A program made the position numbers and the translations under genes. Positions 44,178-53,846 of a stretch of 64,000 nucleotides of DNA are shown here, in pieces. The stretch comes from Phycisphaerae bacterium (GTDB taxonomy: Bacteria; Planctomycetota; Phycisphaerae; Phycisphaerales; UBA1924): assembly GCA_016793805.1 (NCBI GenBank), contig JAEUIZ010000057.1, forward strand, positions 1 through 64,000, read 5' to 3'. The notes below the pieces were generated by a model. It saw nothing but the letters and a program-made list of their open reading frames with translations, was not told where the DNA came from and made no database searches. Position 1 is the stretch's first letter. Each line of letters starts with the position of its first letter.

Positions 44178-47122
44178 GCGGGGACGGTAGCGCCGGGCCA
44201 GTCGCCCGTGCCGGTGCGCAGCCCGATGTCATCGAAGTCGAACTCGACGAAGCGGGCGTCGGCGTTGGGCGGGCGCGAATCGAGCACGCGGCGGACGCGG
44301 CGGGCATCCGCGGGCGAGCGAGCGATCATGAAGAGGAAGCCGCCCCCGCCGGCGCCCGGCAACTCGTAGCCCGCGAGCAGGGGCGCAACGCGCGCGATGA
44401 GGGCCTCCACCTCGGGTGTGCTCGTCCCGGGGTCGAGGGTCCGCTTGAGGCCCCAGTAGTCGCGCAGCACGGCCGCAGCGTCGTCGATCTCCCCCGCGGC
44501 GAGCGATTCGGCCATGCGGACCGCGCCGGCTTCGAGCGCGTCGAGCACGCGCTCGGTCTCGGGCGATCGCGCCAGGTACCGCCACACCACGCCCTGGAGG
44601 ATGTCGCGCGCGAGGCGCCGGAGTCCGGTGTCGTAGAGCAGGGCGCGAGCGCGAAGGTCCGCAAGCGCCGCGGGCGGCACGCGGACGAGCGAAGGTCGAG
44701 GAATCTGCCGGCGGCCCGGGCGAGTGCGGAGGATCTTGAAACCTGGCACGAGTCCCCCGCACTGGTCCTGCCAGCCGCCCGCGGTGGAGACCATCTGCTC
44801 GATCGCGCTGACGCGCTCGACGATGGTGACGAGCGACGGGCGTCTGCCCGCGAGACGATCGAGGCACGCGATGATCGTCGCGGCCAGGATGGAACTGGCG
44901 CCGAGCCCCGAGCCCTTGGGGACACGGGACTCAAACGCGAGTTCGATCCCGCCGCCCATACGAGCGAACCAGTCGCCGAGACGCGCGCGCCCGCGCGGCG
45001 AAAGCCCACAGACAAGCAACGCGGCTTTGGCGAGCGCGGCCCAGTCGCGCGGGTCGCGATGGTCGCCCACGTCACGTGCCGAGCGAATCGTGACCGACCG
45101 GCGCTGGTCGAGGCTGTGGATGCGGAAGCACGGCTCGGGGATGCGTCGAGCCCAGGCGCGGATCGGTGGCTCGCCTGCCAGCGTGATAGCGACGTTCGCG
45201 ACCGCGCCGCCGCGATCGTTGCAGATCGGCGGGGTGTCGGTCCACCCGCCCGCGAGGTCGATGCGCACGGGAGCAGCCGCGAAGGCGACGCGCGAGCCGA
45301 GACGGGGCGGAGGACGCAAGCCGCGCTCGGGAGTGCGCACGACGCGCGCGACGGCCTCGAAGGCGGCGTCTCGAAGGCCGCACGCCGGCAGGCCCGTGAA
45401 GCGCCGCGCGGTGCGCGGGAAGCGGCCGAGGATGTCGGCGGCCTGCCGGAGTCGGCGGGCGTCCGCGGAGGCTTCGCTCGTCCTGCCCGGTGGTACGCGA
45501 GCGAGCACGGCCAGCGCAGCACGCGCCTCGCGGTCGTCGGCGATGGCGTCGAGCCAGCCCTCGCGCTGGTCGAGCGCCGCCGAGCCGACCCACAACAACC
45601 GTTCGGGGAGGCGGACCGCCCGCCGACGCCGGATCATGCGGGCGTGGCTGGCAAGCCTCAGGAGGGCGGCGGCGGCGCAGCGAGGCAGATCGTGCCAATC
45701 CCGGGGCGGCGCATCGGCCGGTGTGAGCAACCACGCCGTCGCGTCGAGCACGCGGTCGATCGCACCGACGGGCCACAGGCGCGCGGTCCAGAGCGAGCGC
45801 TCCTCGTCCGGTCGCCAGAGGTCGGCGGGATCGACGCCGTGTCTCGCGAGCACGTCGGCCAGCGCCTCGTTCCCGAGGGTTCCGCCGGCGTCGAGCGTGG
45901 TCTTGAAGTCGTCCGCATCTCCAAAGCGGAGAGCGGTCCAGCGATCTCGCCCGAGTGGGACGCAGGCGAGCCCCCATCGCGGGGGCAGGTGGACGTGCCG
46001 ACGAGAATCAGGCGGGACGCCGACGACGACGTTGCTGCCGCGGAGGATCCACCGTCGCGAGAGGTTGCAGGACTCGACGACCACGGGCGGCGTGGCGATC
46101 CAGGCATTTGGCGAGCCGTCGCACGAGAAGCAGCCATCGGGCGTCGAGTGAGAAGGGCGCACGGGACGAGATACGGAGGCAACTTCTCCGAGATACTCGC
46201 GTGTCGTGCCGACGTGCATGAAACGGCAGTCGGGTTGGACGCGGACGGAGAAGGGGATGCCACGGAGACCGTCGAAGGCGTGCTCGCAGCGCGCGCGAAG
46301 CGAGGGGATCGGGGGAGTTCGCAGCGACGCAAGGTACGCCGCGCGGCTTCGGCCTGAGACCAGCGCCGGGAGAACGTGCTCATAGAGGTCCACCGCGGGA
46401 TCGCCGCGTCGGTGCGGCGTGAGTGCGTTTGCGAGGCGTCCGGCCGCCGACGGGTCGAGCGAGACCACCCCGCAGTCGAGGAGCGCCGAGCCATCCGCGC
46501 GCACGGCGCCTCGGCGGCGCGAGGTGTCGAGGTCAGGCTTCTGGAGCAAGTCGATCACTCGGCCACCTTCGTCCGCGACGTACACGCCGTGGTGCGCCGC
46601 GCGCCCGAGCGAGCCCGGCGAGGCGAGGCCCACGACGCCGGGAGCATTGAGGTCGGGCGGGTCGCGGCGGAGGTCGAGGTGCACGTCGCCCGAGGCGACA
46701 ACGACGCGGCCGGCGGGATCGTGCGGGAGAGAAAGAAAGTCGGCGAGGATGAGGTCGAAGAGATCGAGCGGGCCGCGCTCGGGCGTGGCGGGCAGGGGCA
46801 CGAACAACTTGCCGAGCGCCGCGAAGGCGGGCAGGCGTCGCGAATCGCCCCCGCTGTGAAGGATGAGCACGCGCCGCCCACGAAACGGCGTGCCCGCCCG
46901 GGTCTGCCGCGGCGTGGCGTCGAGTGCGCGCGCGACCGCGTTCAGCGCGATGGCCGTGGCGACGCCGGACCCGGCGCGCACGTCGAAGGGGTCGGGGACG
47001 ACGAGCCATCGCTCGCACGGGCGGGCGGCGCGGGACCATCGGCCGCGCAACTGCGCCTCGTACCCGCGGGCCTGGGCGCGCGACGCCGCGGTGACGACGA
47101 GCCAGTCGAGCGGCCTAGGCAC
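44174..47122 (-). CDS. fkp: Bifunctional fucokinase / fucose-1-phosphate guanylyltransferase
   Basis: 982 residues, close to the Bacteroides Fkp length (949). The N-terminal half is the nucleotidyltransferase: GSGVATAIALNAV near 52, LHSGGDSRRLPAFAALGKLFVPLP near 93. The C-terminal third is a GHMP sugar kinase with APVRIDLAGGWTDTPP near 617 and VPKGSGLGASSILAA near 735. The enzyme phosphorylates free L-fucose and then makes GDP-fucose, giving a salvage route to fucosylated glycans. Related sugars such as D-arabinose are alternatives. The GTG start overlaps the stop of the upstream ABC permease by eight bases, tying it to sugar import. Confidence 0.86.
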   Translation of the reverse strand: MPRPLDWLVVTAASRAQARGYEAQLRGRWSRAARPCERWLVVPDPFDVRAGSGVATAIALNAVARALDATPRQTRAGTPFRGRRVLILHSGGDSRRLPAFAALGKLFVPLPATPERGPLDLFDLILADFLSLPHDPAGRVVVASGDVHLDLRRDPPDLNAPGVVGLASPGSLGRAAHHGVYVADEGGRVIDLLQKPDLDTSRRRGAVRADGSALLDCGVVSLDPSAAGRLANALTPHRRGDPAVDLYEHVLPALVSGRSRAAYLASLRTPPIPSLRARCEHAFDGLRGIPFSVRVQPDCRFMHVGTTREYLGEVASVSRPVRPSHSTPDGCFSCDGSPNAWIATPPVVVESCNLSRRWILRGSNVVVGVPPDSRRHVHLPPRWGLACVPLGRDRWTALRFGDADDFKTTLDAGGTLGNEALADVLARHGVDPADLWRPDEERSLWTARLWPVGAIDRVLDATAWLLTPADAPPRDWHDLPRCAAAALLRLASHARMIRRRRAVRLPERLLWVGSAALDQREGWLDAIADDREARAALAVLARVPPGRTSEASADARRLRQAADILGRFPRTARRFTGLPACGLRDAAFEAVARVVRTPERGLRPPPRLGSRVAFAAAPVRIDLAGGWTDTPPICNDRGGAVANVAITLAGEPPIRAWARRIPEPCFRIHSLDQRRSVTIRSARDVGDHRDPRDWAALAKAALLVCGLSPRGRARLGDWFARMGGGIELAFESRVPKGSGLGASSILAATIIACLDRLAGRRPSLVTIVERVSAIEQMVSTAGGWQDQCGGLVPGFKILRTRPGRRQIPRPSLVRVPPAALADLRARALLYDTGLRRLARDILQGVVWRYLARSPETERVLDALEAGAVRMAESLAAGEIDDAAAVLRDYWGLKRTLDPGTSTPEVEALIARVAPLLAGYELPGAGGGGFLFMIARSPADARRVRRVLDSRPPNADARFVEFDFDDIGLRTGTGDWPGATVPA
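44184..44189 (-). promoter_or_regulatory. TACCGT -10 box inside the end of fkp
   Basis: TACCGT, six bases, ATG of the class V aminotransferase. It lies within the fkp coding end, so it could be an internal promoter or a chance match. Confidence 0.35.
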
Positions 47123-48083
47123 GCGGCCTCCAGCGATCGAGGACCACCGCGACGATGATGATGTGCCCGACGATCAGTTCCTGCACGTAGTTGGGCCAGC
47201 CCAACGCGACCGCCCGATTGTCGAGGAACGCCATGAGCAGCGCGCCGCACAGGGTGCCGGCGATGGACGCGCGGCCCCCGGCAAGCGAGGCTCCACCGAT
47301 GACGACGGCCGCGATGGCGCGCAGTTCGAGCCCGACCTGGGCCGTCGGATCGCCCATCCCGCCGAGTCGTGCGAACTGGATCAGGCCGGCGAGCCCGCCG
47401 AACACGCCGCAGATCGAGTAGGACAGAACGCGCAGACGATCGACGCGGAGCCCGGCGCGGCGCGCCGCCTCGGGGTTCGATCCGAGCGCCACCAGGTGCC
47501 GGCCCGGGACCGACCAGTGCAGCCACGCGGCGGTAACGGTGGAGAGCGCCAGCAGCAGCCATGCGACCGGCGCGATGACCAGCCACGCGGGCCGGGGCGC
47601 GAGGCGGACCCACTCGGCGAGCCACCCGGGCGGGGCGCCCACCTGCGAACTCCCGCCGCACGCCCACTTCGCCAGCCCGCGGAAAAACCCCAGCGTGCCA
47701 AGGGTGACAATGAACGGCGGCAGGCGGAGCAGCGAGATCAGCAGGCCGTTGTAGAGCCCGGCGAGCGCCCCGACGACCAGCGCCGCCGCCAGCGCCAGGA
47801 CGGGCGCGAGCGCCGTGCCGCTGAGGGAACCAAGGTCGGCGGCGAGGACCCGCGCCGCGACGACGCCGCACAGCGCCACGAGCGAGCCGATCGAGAGGTC
47901 GATGCCCCCGCCGACGATGACGAGCGACATCCCGAGCCCGACGATCCCGACGATCGCGGTCTGGAGGAGGACGATCCGGGCGTCGAGAAGGGTCAGGGGG
48001 TGCGAGGGCGCAAGCAGTGCGAACGCGAGAGCCGCAAGCGCGAGCGCAAGGGCCGGGGACGCCTGACGGAGCGCGCGCGTCAC
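47115..48083 (-). CDS. Sugar ABC transporter permease (RbsC-like)
   Basis: 322-residue permease of the carbohydrate-uptake-2 family with about eight to ten membrane spans. The family motifs VGLGMSLVIVGGGIDLSIGSLVAL, GALAGLYNGLLISLLRLPPFIVTLGT and GSNPEAARRAGL are plain. It works with a periplasmic binding protein (next gene) and an RbsA-type ATPase, which is not encoded here. GTG start, overlapping the binding-protein stop (GTGA). Confidence 0.92.
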   Translation of the reverse strand: MTRALRQASPALALALAALAFALLAPSHPLTLLDARIVLLQTAIVGIVGLGMSLVIVGGGIDLSIGSLVALCGVVAARVLAADLGSLSGTALAPVLALAAALVVGALAGLYNGLLISLLRLPPFIVTLGTLGFFRGLAKWACGGSSQVGAPPGWLAEWVRLAPRPAWLVIAPVAWLLLALSTVTAAWLHWSVPGRHLVALGSNPEAARRAGLRVDRLRVLSYSICGVFGGLAGLIQFARLGGMGDPTAQVGLELRAIAAVVIGGASLAGGRASIAGTLCGALLMAFLDNRAVALGWPNYVQELIVGHIIIVAVVLDRWRPRA

Positions 48084-49096
48084 GGCCGGAGCAACTCGTC
48101 GAGGTTGGGACTCAGGAGGTCCCCGGCCTCGGGCGTGTCCATCGTCGCCTTGTCCACGAGCATGACGCCCGTGTCGACCCGGAGGTCCACCTTGACGCCG
48201 CGCAGGTGTTCGACCGCGGTCTTGACCCCGAGGTAGCCCATGCGGATCGGATTCTGCAGCACGATCGCCTCCATGTGTCCCTCGCGGAGCGCGACGACCG
48301 CGGCATCGGAGGCGTCGAAGCCGATGAAGACGACCTTGCCCGCAAGCCCTCGCGACTTCAAGGCCAGCAGCATCCCGTAGGCCGAGGACTCGTTGGGGCA
48401 GAACACGCCCGCGATGTCGGGATTGGCGACGAGCAGGTTTTCGGCGGCGTCCTGGGCGCTGCCGCGAGTCGGCCCGGCGTACCGCTTGGGATCGATGAGC
48501 CGGATGCCGGGGAAGTCCGACAGACCCTCGGTGAATCCCCGCTCGCGGAGTTCGGTGCTCGCCGAGCCCTCCTGGTAGCGGAGGAGCAGCACCTTGCCCT
48601 GCCCCGCCAAGGCCCGGCCCATGCGCTGGCCGGCGAGCCGACCTCCTGCCCGGTTGTCCGTCGCGACGAAGGAAACGAAGTCCTCGCCCGCGGTGGCCGC
48701 AAGATCGGAGTCGATGATGACGACGGGGATCTTCGCCGCCGCCGCGTCTCGCACCGGTCCCACCAGCGCCCGGCTGTCCAGCGGCGCGAGCACGATCGCG
48801 TCGTACTTCGCCGAGATCAAGTTTTGCACCAGAGAGACTTGCTGGTCTCGGTCATCCTCCTTCGTCGGGCCCTGGAACGTGACCGTCACGCCGCCGAGTT
48901 CCTTCTCGGCCTTCTTCGCGCCGGCGTGGACGGACTTCCAGAAGTCGTGCGTCGTGCCCTTGGGGACCACGGCCACGCGGAGCGGGCCCACGGCCGCCGA
49001 CGGCTTGGACGGCGCAGGGGCCGCTGTCGGCGCGGGCTTGTCGCACGCGGCAAGGGCGAGAGCGGCCAGGGCGGCGAGGGCGGAGCGTCGGATCAC
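48080..49096 (-). CDS. Sugar ABC transporter substrate-binding lipoprotein (RbsB-like)
   Basis: 338 residues with a lipoprotein signal (ALAACDKP, lipid-anchored Cys near 19) and a periplasmic binding-protein fold of the ribose/galactose type: VAVVPKGTTHDFWKSVHAGAKKAEKEL, AIVLAPLDSRALVGPVRDA, VVIIDSDL and FIGFDASDAAVVALREGHMEAIVLQNPIRMGYLG. It delivers a sugar to the permease encoded just downstream. Start GTG with GGAGAG about five bases upstream. Ligand identity is unknown; the fkp gene suggests L-fucose. Confidence 0.92.
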   Translation of the reverse strand: MIRRSALAALAALALAACDKPAPTAAPAPSKPSAAVGPLRVAVVPKGTTHDFWKSVHAGAKKAEKELGGVTVTFQGPTKEDDRDQQVSLVQNLISAKYDAIVLAPLDSRALVGPVRDAAAAKIPVVIIDSDLAATAGEDFVSFVATDNRAGGRLAGQRMGRALAGQGKVLLLRYQEGSASTELRERGFTEGLSDFPGIRLIDPKRYAGPTRGSAQDAAENLLVANPDIAGVFCPNESSAYGMLLALKSRGLAGKVVFIGFDASDAAVVALREGHMEAIVLQNPIRMGYLGVKTAVEHLRGVKVDLRVDTGVMLVDKATMDTPEAGDLLSPNLDELLRP

Positions 49097-49147
49097 GGGT
49101 CTCTCCGAAGGCGGCGACGGGTCCCGAGGCGGGGTACAGGGAAGCGC

Positions 49148-50911
49148 TCAGAATACCGCCGACGGGGCCGGGCGATCCACCATCAGATCCTCGATCTGCC
49201 CCTCGACCCGGGTTCGGCCCCGCCAGGTCTCGATCTTGACCGAGACGATCGCCTCCAGCCGCGCGCCGGGCGAGATCGCAGCGGCCCGCTCGGCCCAGTC
49301 CCACCCCACCAGGCGCAGTCGCTGGTGCCCGTCCGCAACCATCAGCGCGACATGGTTGCGCTCGGCCCCCATCGGGCGGGGAGGCTCGGCGAGCGTGAGC
49401 CGGCGGAGCCGCAGCCGCGGACGCGGGTTGCCAACCCCAAACGGCGCGAGCCGGTCGAGTTGCCGGATCGCGTCGGGCGTGAGTTCGTGCAGCGCGGCCT
49501 CGGTGTCGTAACTCAGCGACAGCACCGTGTCGTCCTCGCTCAGGCTCTCGTTGGCGATCCTCGTGAAGCCCTCGGTAAACGCGGCAAGCCGATCGCTCCG
49601 AACCCGCAGGCCCGCCGCCATGTCGTGCCCCCCGAACGACTCGAGGCTGCCCGCGCACCGCTGCAGCGCGGCGTGCAGCGAGAAGCCCGGAACCGACCGG
49701 CCCGAGCCCTTGCACACGCCCTCGGACTCCTGCATCAGGATCGTCGGTCGACCGAAGCGCTCGACCAGCCGCGAGCACGCGATCCCGATCACCCCGACGT
49801 GCCACTCCGAATGCGCGAGCACGATCGCCCGGCAGTCCGGGCCCGTCATCCCGCGCTCGACCGCGAGTTCCGCGGCCTGCTCCGCGATCCTTCGTTCCAC
49901 GGCTCGGCGCTCCGTGTTGAGCGCCGTGAGGCTCGCGGCGATCTCGGCCGCCCGCTCGCCCCGGGCCGTCGTGAAGAGTTCGACGGCCTCGCGCGCGTGC
50001 CCCAGCCGGCCGCACGCGTTGAGCCGCGGGCCCAGGGTGAACCCGACGTGGTCGCTGTCGATGGTGTCGCCGTCCAGCCCCGACGCGACCACCAGCGGCC
50101 GTATCCCTGCGAGCGGTGAGTGCTTCAGTCGCGACAGCCCGTGACGAGCGATCACACGGTTCTCGCCCAGGAGCGGGACGGCGTCGGCGATCGTGCCCAG
50201 CGACGCGAACGCGAGCAACTCCACCAGCAGCGTGCGGACGTCCGCCGGCACCCTCGTGCCCCCCGCGCGGCGAGACGCCAAACGCCACGCGAGTTTGAAC
50301 GCCACGCCCGCCCCGGAGAGTTCGCCGAACGGGTACGTCGACCCCGGGAGCCGCGGGTGCACGATCGCCAGCGCTTCGGGCAGCGGGCCCTCGGGCGGGT
50401 TGTGGTGGTCGGTGATGATGAGATCGACGCCCGCCCGGCGTGCGGCGGCGGCAGGCTCGATCGCCGTCACCCCGCAGTCCACCGTCACGATCACGCGCGC
50501 CCCATCGGCCGCCAGCGATCCGATCGCCGCCTCGTTCAGCCCATACCCCTCGTCGAGGCGGTGGGGCACGTACGTGCGCACGTCGGAGTCCGGCGCGAGC
50601 GCCCGCAGCGTGTGATACAGGATCGCCGTGGCCGCCACCCCGTCCACGTCATAGTCGCCGTAGATCACGATCGGCTCTCGCGCGTCGGCGGCGGCGAGCA
50701 GTCGATCGGCCGCCGAGTCGATATTGGGCAAGAGGTCGGGCGCGTGCAACTGCGAGAGCGACGGCTCGAGAAACGCGCGGGCCGCGGACTCGTCGCTCAG
50801 CCCCCTGCACGCCAGCACGCGGGCGGGGAGGCTGGCCTGCCGCACCGACCCCGCGCCTTCGCGCAAGGACCATCGCCTCGACAGCCCGCGTATGCCCTCC
50901 CGGCTCGACAT
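49148..50911 (-). CDS. recJ: Single-stranded-DNA exonuclease RecJ
   Basis: 587-residue DHH-family 5'-3' exonuclease of RecF recombination and mismatch repair. Metal motifs are visible as IYGDYDVDGVAATAILYHTLR, IVTVDCG, ITDHHNPP and SEWHVGVIGIACSRLVERFGRPTI, and a C-terminal OB-like domain follows. The ATG has GGAGG five bases upstream, one of the few strong ribosome sites. It is divergent from pduO. Confidence 0.95.
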   Translation of the reverse strand: MSSREGIRGLSRRWSLREGAGSVRQASLPARVLACRGLSDESAARAFLEPSLSQLHAPDLLPNIDSAADRLLAAADAREPIVIYGDYDVDGVAATAILYHTLRALAPDSDVRTYVPHRLDEGYGLNEAAIGSLAADGARVIVTVDCGVTAIEPAAAARRAGVDLIITDHHNPPEGPLPEALAIVHPRLPGSTYPFGELSGAGVAFKLAWRLASRRAGGTRVPADVRTLLVELLAFASLGTIADAVPLLGENRVIARHGLSRLKHSPLAGIRPLVVASGLDGDTIDSDHVGFTLGPRLNACGRLGHAREAVELFTTARGERAAEIAASLTALNTERRAVERRIAEQAAELAVERGMTGPDCRAIVLAHSEWHVGVIGIACSRLVERFGRPTILMQESEGVCKGSGRSVPGFSLHAALQRCAGSLESFGGHDMAAGLRVRSDRLAAFTEGFTRIANESLSEDDTVLSLSYDTEAALHELTPDAIRQLDRLAPFGVGNPRPRLRLRRLTLAEPPRPMGAERNHVALMVADGHQRLRLVGWDWAERAAAISPGARLEAIVSVKIETWRGRTRVEGQIEDLMVDRPAPSAVF

Positions 50912-51000
50912 GCGACCTCCGTGACTCCGGTCTGACCTGGGAAGTCACTAGACTACACCGGTTCGCGTATACAGGCGCGGGGGCGCGCTCGGACGGTGCC

Positions 51001-51597
51001 ATGGTCAAACTGACGAAGATCTACACGCGGACGGGGGATGACGGCACGACGGGCCTGGGCACGGGCGCACGCGTGCCGAAGTCGTCGCTACGGGTGGAGG
51101 CGTATGGAGCGGTGGACGAGGCCAACGCCGCGATCGGGCTGGCGGTCGTCGCCTCGCGGGCGAGCGACGCCGGTGAGCGCGGGGCCGAAATCGGGTCGTT
51201 GCTGGCCTCGATCCAGCAGGACCTCTTCGACGCCGGCGCCGACCTCTGCGTGCCCCTCGTCAGCGGGGAGTCCGGCAAGTTGCGGATTGTCGCAACGCAG
51301 ACGGCCCGGCTCGAGGCCGCCATCGACCGCTTCAACGAGCGCCTCGCGCCGCTCACGAGTTTCGTGCTGCCCGGGGGCACCGCCCTGGCCGCGGCCCTGC
51401 ATCTGGCGAGGACGGTCACGAGGCGGGCCGAGCGCGAAGTTGTTCGGCTCACGGAGGCCGAGCCGCGCGGCGTCTCCCCGGAGGTCGTCAAGTACCTCAA
51501 TCGCCTGAGCGACCTTCTCTTTGTCCTCTCGCGGGCGGCCAATGGAGGCAGCGACGTGCTCTGGGTGCCCGGCGCCAATCGGGGCACCGGCCCATGA
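51001..51597 (+). CDS. pduO: PduO-type cob(I)alamin adenosyltransferase
   Basis: 198-residue ATP:cob(I)alamin adenosyltransferase that makes coenzyme B12. The N-terminal TKIYTRTGDDGTTGLGTG is the ATP-binding signature, followed by VEAYGAVDEANAAIGLA and a C-terminal helix with LNRLSDLLFVLSRAAN. No B12 riboswitch is visible in the short upstream region. It starts a three-gene operon; its stop overlaps the phosphatase start as ATGA. Confidence 0.94.
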   Translation: MVKLTKIYTRTGDDGTTGLGTGARVPKSSLRVEAYGAVDEANAAIGLAVVASRASDAGERGAEIGSLLASIQQDLFDAGADLCVPLVSGESGKLRIVATQTARLEAAIDRFNERLAPLTSFVLPGGTALAAALHLARTVTRRAEREVVRLTEAEPRGVSPEVVKYLNRLSDLLFVLSRAANGGSDVLWVPGANRGTGP

Positions 51598-53324
51598 GCC
51601 GCGTCCATACCACCAGTTCGTTCACCACGGAGTTCGGGAGCGAGGTCGAGGCGGATCGGCAGGCGTGGCTTCGCCGGCGCTTCCTGTGGTACGCCGGCCT
51701 GCAGGGCGTCTTCGCGGTCATGGGCCTGCTCCTGCTGCTCACCGGGAGCAACTCAGACTCGATCGGCATGCGGGCTCGGTGGGTCTCGGGCGGGCTCAAT
51801 CTCGTAGCGCTCATCGCGTTCGGGTGGGCATTCGTGCACGTGTGGCGCGATCGCCTGCCCCGATTCCAGCCGCTCAAACTGGTCTACTGGCTCGTCGTCT
51901 CGATGGGCCTCATGACGGTGCTCGCGATGCCCGCGCTCTCGACCACGATGCCGGACGGTTCCGTGCGCGGCCCGGGCGTCCGCATCGGCCCGAGCACGCC
52001 CAAGACCGCCGAGCCGGTGCTCGTCCCACCCGGCCCTGTCGCGACGCCGGAGCGGCCCGCGGCCTCGTCGAACGCGCCCGCCGCCGGCGCGACATCGGAC
52101 CGCGAGGCGACGCCCGGCGACGCACGCAACCCCGCGACAAGGGGCACTCGCCCATCGTCGGCGATCTTGGGCGGAATGATGGGCGCGTGGGCGATCTTCG
52201 TCACCCACTTCTTCGCCTGTGTCATCCTTCCGTGGACGCCTCAGGAGTCCATCCGTCCCATCATCCCGCTCATCGGCGCCAACGCCGTGATGACCGGCGG
52301 CCTGGCCGTCTCGGCCGCGGCGCACGGCTCGGGCGTCTGGAACGTCACCCTCCAAGCGATCATCGTGATCCTCGTCTCGCTGCTCGTCCCGCTTCCCGGC
52401 CTGGGCGTCTGCGCCTGGAGGCACGGCCGGTTCCGCCGGCGCAAGACCTTCGACATCCTCCGCGGGCGCTGGCGCGACGTGAGCCGCGAACTGGTCGACG
52501 CCCGCAAGATCCACGAGTCGCTCTTCCCCAAGCCCGCGTGGGTCGGACCCCTGCGGTTCGACTACGCGTACGAGCCCATGCGACAGATCGGGGGCGACTA
52601 CCTCTTCGCCGAGCGAGGCACCGGGCCCAACGGCAGCGAGGTCTTCAACCTCGTCCTCATGGACGTGACCGGGCACGGCATCCCCGCGGCCCTCACCGTC
52701 AACCGCCTCTACGGCGAACTCAAGCGCATCTTCGCCGAGAACCCCGGCGCCTCGCCCGGCGTGGTGCTGCGCCTCCTCAACAGTTACGTCCACCTCACGC
52801 TCTCGTCGCACGCCGTCTTCGTCACCGCCATGTGCCTCCGCATCGACTCCCGCGCCGACACCCTCGAATACGCCAGCGGCGGCCATCCCCCCGCCTTCCT
52901 CCGCTGCTCCGACGGCACCATCGACCGGCTCGACTCAACCACCTTCGTGCTCGGCGTTGTATTGGGCGAGGAGTTCGACCCCGAGCCGCGCACCCTCCGC
53001 TTCGGCGCGGGCGACTGCCTCATCGCCTACACCGATGGCGCGATCGAGGCGCGGGAACGCGGCGGGCGCTACCTGGGCGTCGCGGGCATGCAGCGCATCG
53101 TCGCCGGGAGCGTGGGCGACAAAGGCTGGCCCGAAACGATCCTCCGCGCCGTCGATCAGCACCGCCATGGGCCCAGTTGCGACGACACCCTCGTGATCGA
53201 GTTGTATCGGGCGACGCGCGACCGACCCAGCGGGGACACCACAGAGGCCCGCCGCGTCGCGCCCATCGGGTCCGACACCCAGAGTTTCACGGGGGACTAT
53301 TCCACTAGGCAGGAGGCGAGATGA
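51594..53324 (+). CDS. Membrane-bound SpoIIE/PP2C-type phosphatase
   Basis: 576 residues. About six hydrophobic spans (from 28 to 280) form two groups of three, separated by a Pro/Ala-rich periplasmic or loop segment (about 120-180), then a SpoIIE domain with MRQIGGDYLF, LMDVTGHGIPAALT, LEYASGGHPPAFL, DCLIAYTDGAIEAR and CDDTLVIEL. The sensor is membrane-embedded, so it may detect envelope or lipid signals. It overlaps pduO upstream and a DinB gene downstream by four bases each. No anti-sigma system is adjacent. Confidence 0.9.
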   Translation: MSRVHTTSSFTTEFGSEVEADRQAWLRRRFLWYAGLQGVFAVMGLLLLLTGSNSDSIGMRARWVSGGLNLVALIAFGWAFVHVWRDRLPRFQPLKLVYWLVVSMGLMTVLAMPALSTTMPDGSVRGPGVRIGPSTPKTAEPVLVPPGPVATPERPAASSNAPAAGATSDREATPGDARNPATRGTRPSSAILGGMMGAWAIFVTHFFACVILPWTPQESIRPIIPLIGANAVMTGGLAVSAAAHGSGVWNVTLQAIIVILVSLLVPLPGLGVCAWRHGRFRRRKTFDILRGRWRDVSRELVDARKIHESLFPKPAWVGPLRFDYAYEPMRQIGGDYLFAERGTGPNGSEVFNLVLMDVTGHGIPAALTVNRLYGELKRIFAENPGASPGVVLRLLNSYVHLTLSSHAVFVTAMCLRIDSRADTLEYASGGHPPAFLRCSDGTIDRLDSTTFVLGVVLGEEFDPEPRTLRFGAGDCLIAYTDGAIEARERGGRYLGVAGMQRIVAGSVGDKGWPETILRAVDQHRHGPSCDDTLVIELYRATRDRPSGDTTEARRVAPIGSDTQSFTGDYSTRQEAR

Positions 53325-53842
53325 GCGGGTTCGCGGGCATCATCGCAGCGGGGGCCAGGCGCGTGCGCGGGCACGCCGACCGCCTGCTCTCAGGCATCCC
53401 CCCCGCACGCGCCCATCGCCGGGCGGTCGTCGGCGGAGTCCAGGTCGCCGCCAACCACCCCGTGTTCATCATGGGCCACCTGTCGCTCTATCCCGCCCGC
53501 GTCCTCCGCATGGCCGGGCTCGATCCCGCGCCCGTCGCCGTGCCGCCGGAGTGGGAGACGCTCTTCAAGGCCGGCGCGCCCTGCGTCGATGACGCCCGCG
53601 GCGACACCTACCCGCCGATAGACCGCCTCGTCGATGCCTATCGGCACGGGTACGACCATGCGATCGCCGCCATCGAGCCACTCCCTGATCAGCACCTCCA
53701 AGCGAGCAACCCCGACGAGGGCTATCGGACCCACTTCCCGCTCGTGGGCAACGCGCTCCTGGTCCTCCTCTGCAGCCACCCGGCGATGCACCTGGGGCAA
53801 CTCAGCACCTGGCGGCGGTGCGAGGGCCTCCCTCCGGCATAG
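53321..53842 (+). CDS. DinB-family protein
   Basis: 173-residue four-helix DinB-type protein. Putative metal His residues are in AANHPVFIMGHLSLYP and the C-terminal LCSHPAMHLGQLSTWRR. Related enzymes use the fold for thiol transfers (bacillithiol or mycothiol) and hydrolysis, but the role here is unknown. It overlaps the phosphatase stop (ATGA), so it is the third gene of the pduO operon, and converges on the glycosyltransferase with four bases between stops. Confidence 0.83.
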   Translation: MSGFAGIIAAGARRVRGHADRLLSGIPPARAHRRAVVGGVQVAANHPVFIMGHLSLYPARVLRMAGLDPAPVAVPPEWETLFKAGAPCVDDARGDTYPPIDRLVDAYRHGYDHAIAAIEPLPDQHLQASNPDEGYRTHFPLVGNALLVLLCSHPAMHLGQLSTWRRCEGLPPA

Positions 53843-53846
53843 GCAG

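Noticed and set aside
44184..44189. TACCGT before the class V aminotransferase as proof of a separate transcript
   Set aside because: It is inside the fkp coding end and the genes overlap as ATGA, so operon transcription suffices; kept only as a low-confidence site.
50912..51000. Cobalamin riboswitch upstream of pduO
   Set aside because: The gap is only 89 bases and no B12-box-like sequence was seen.
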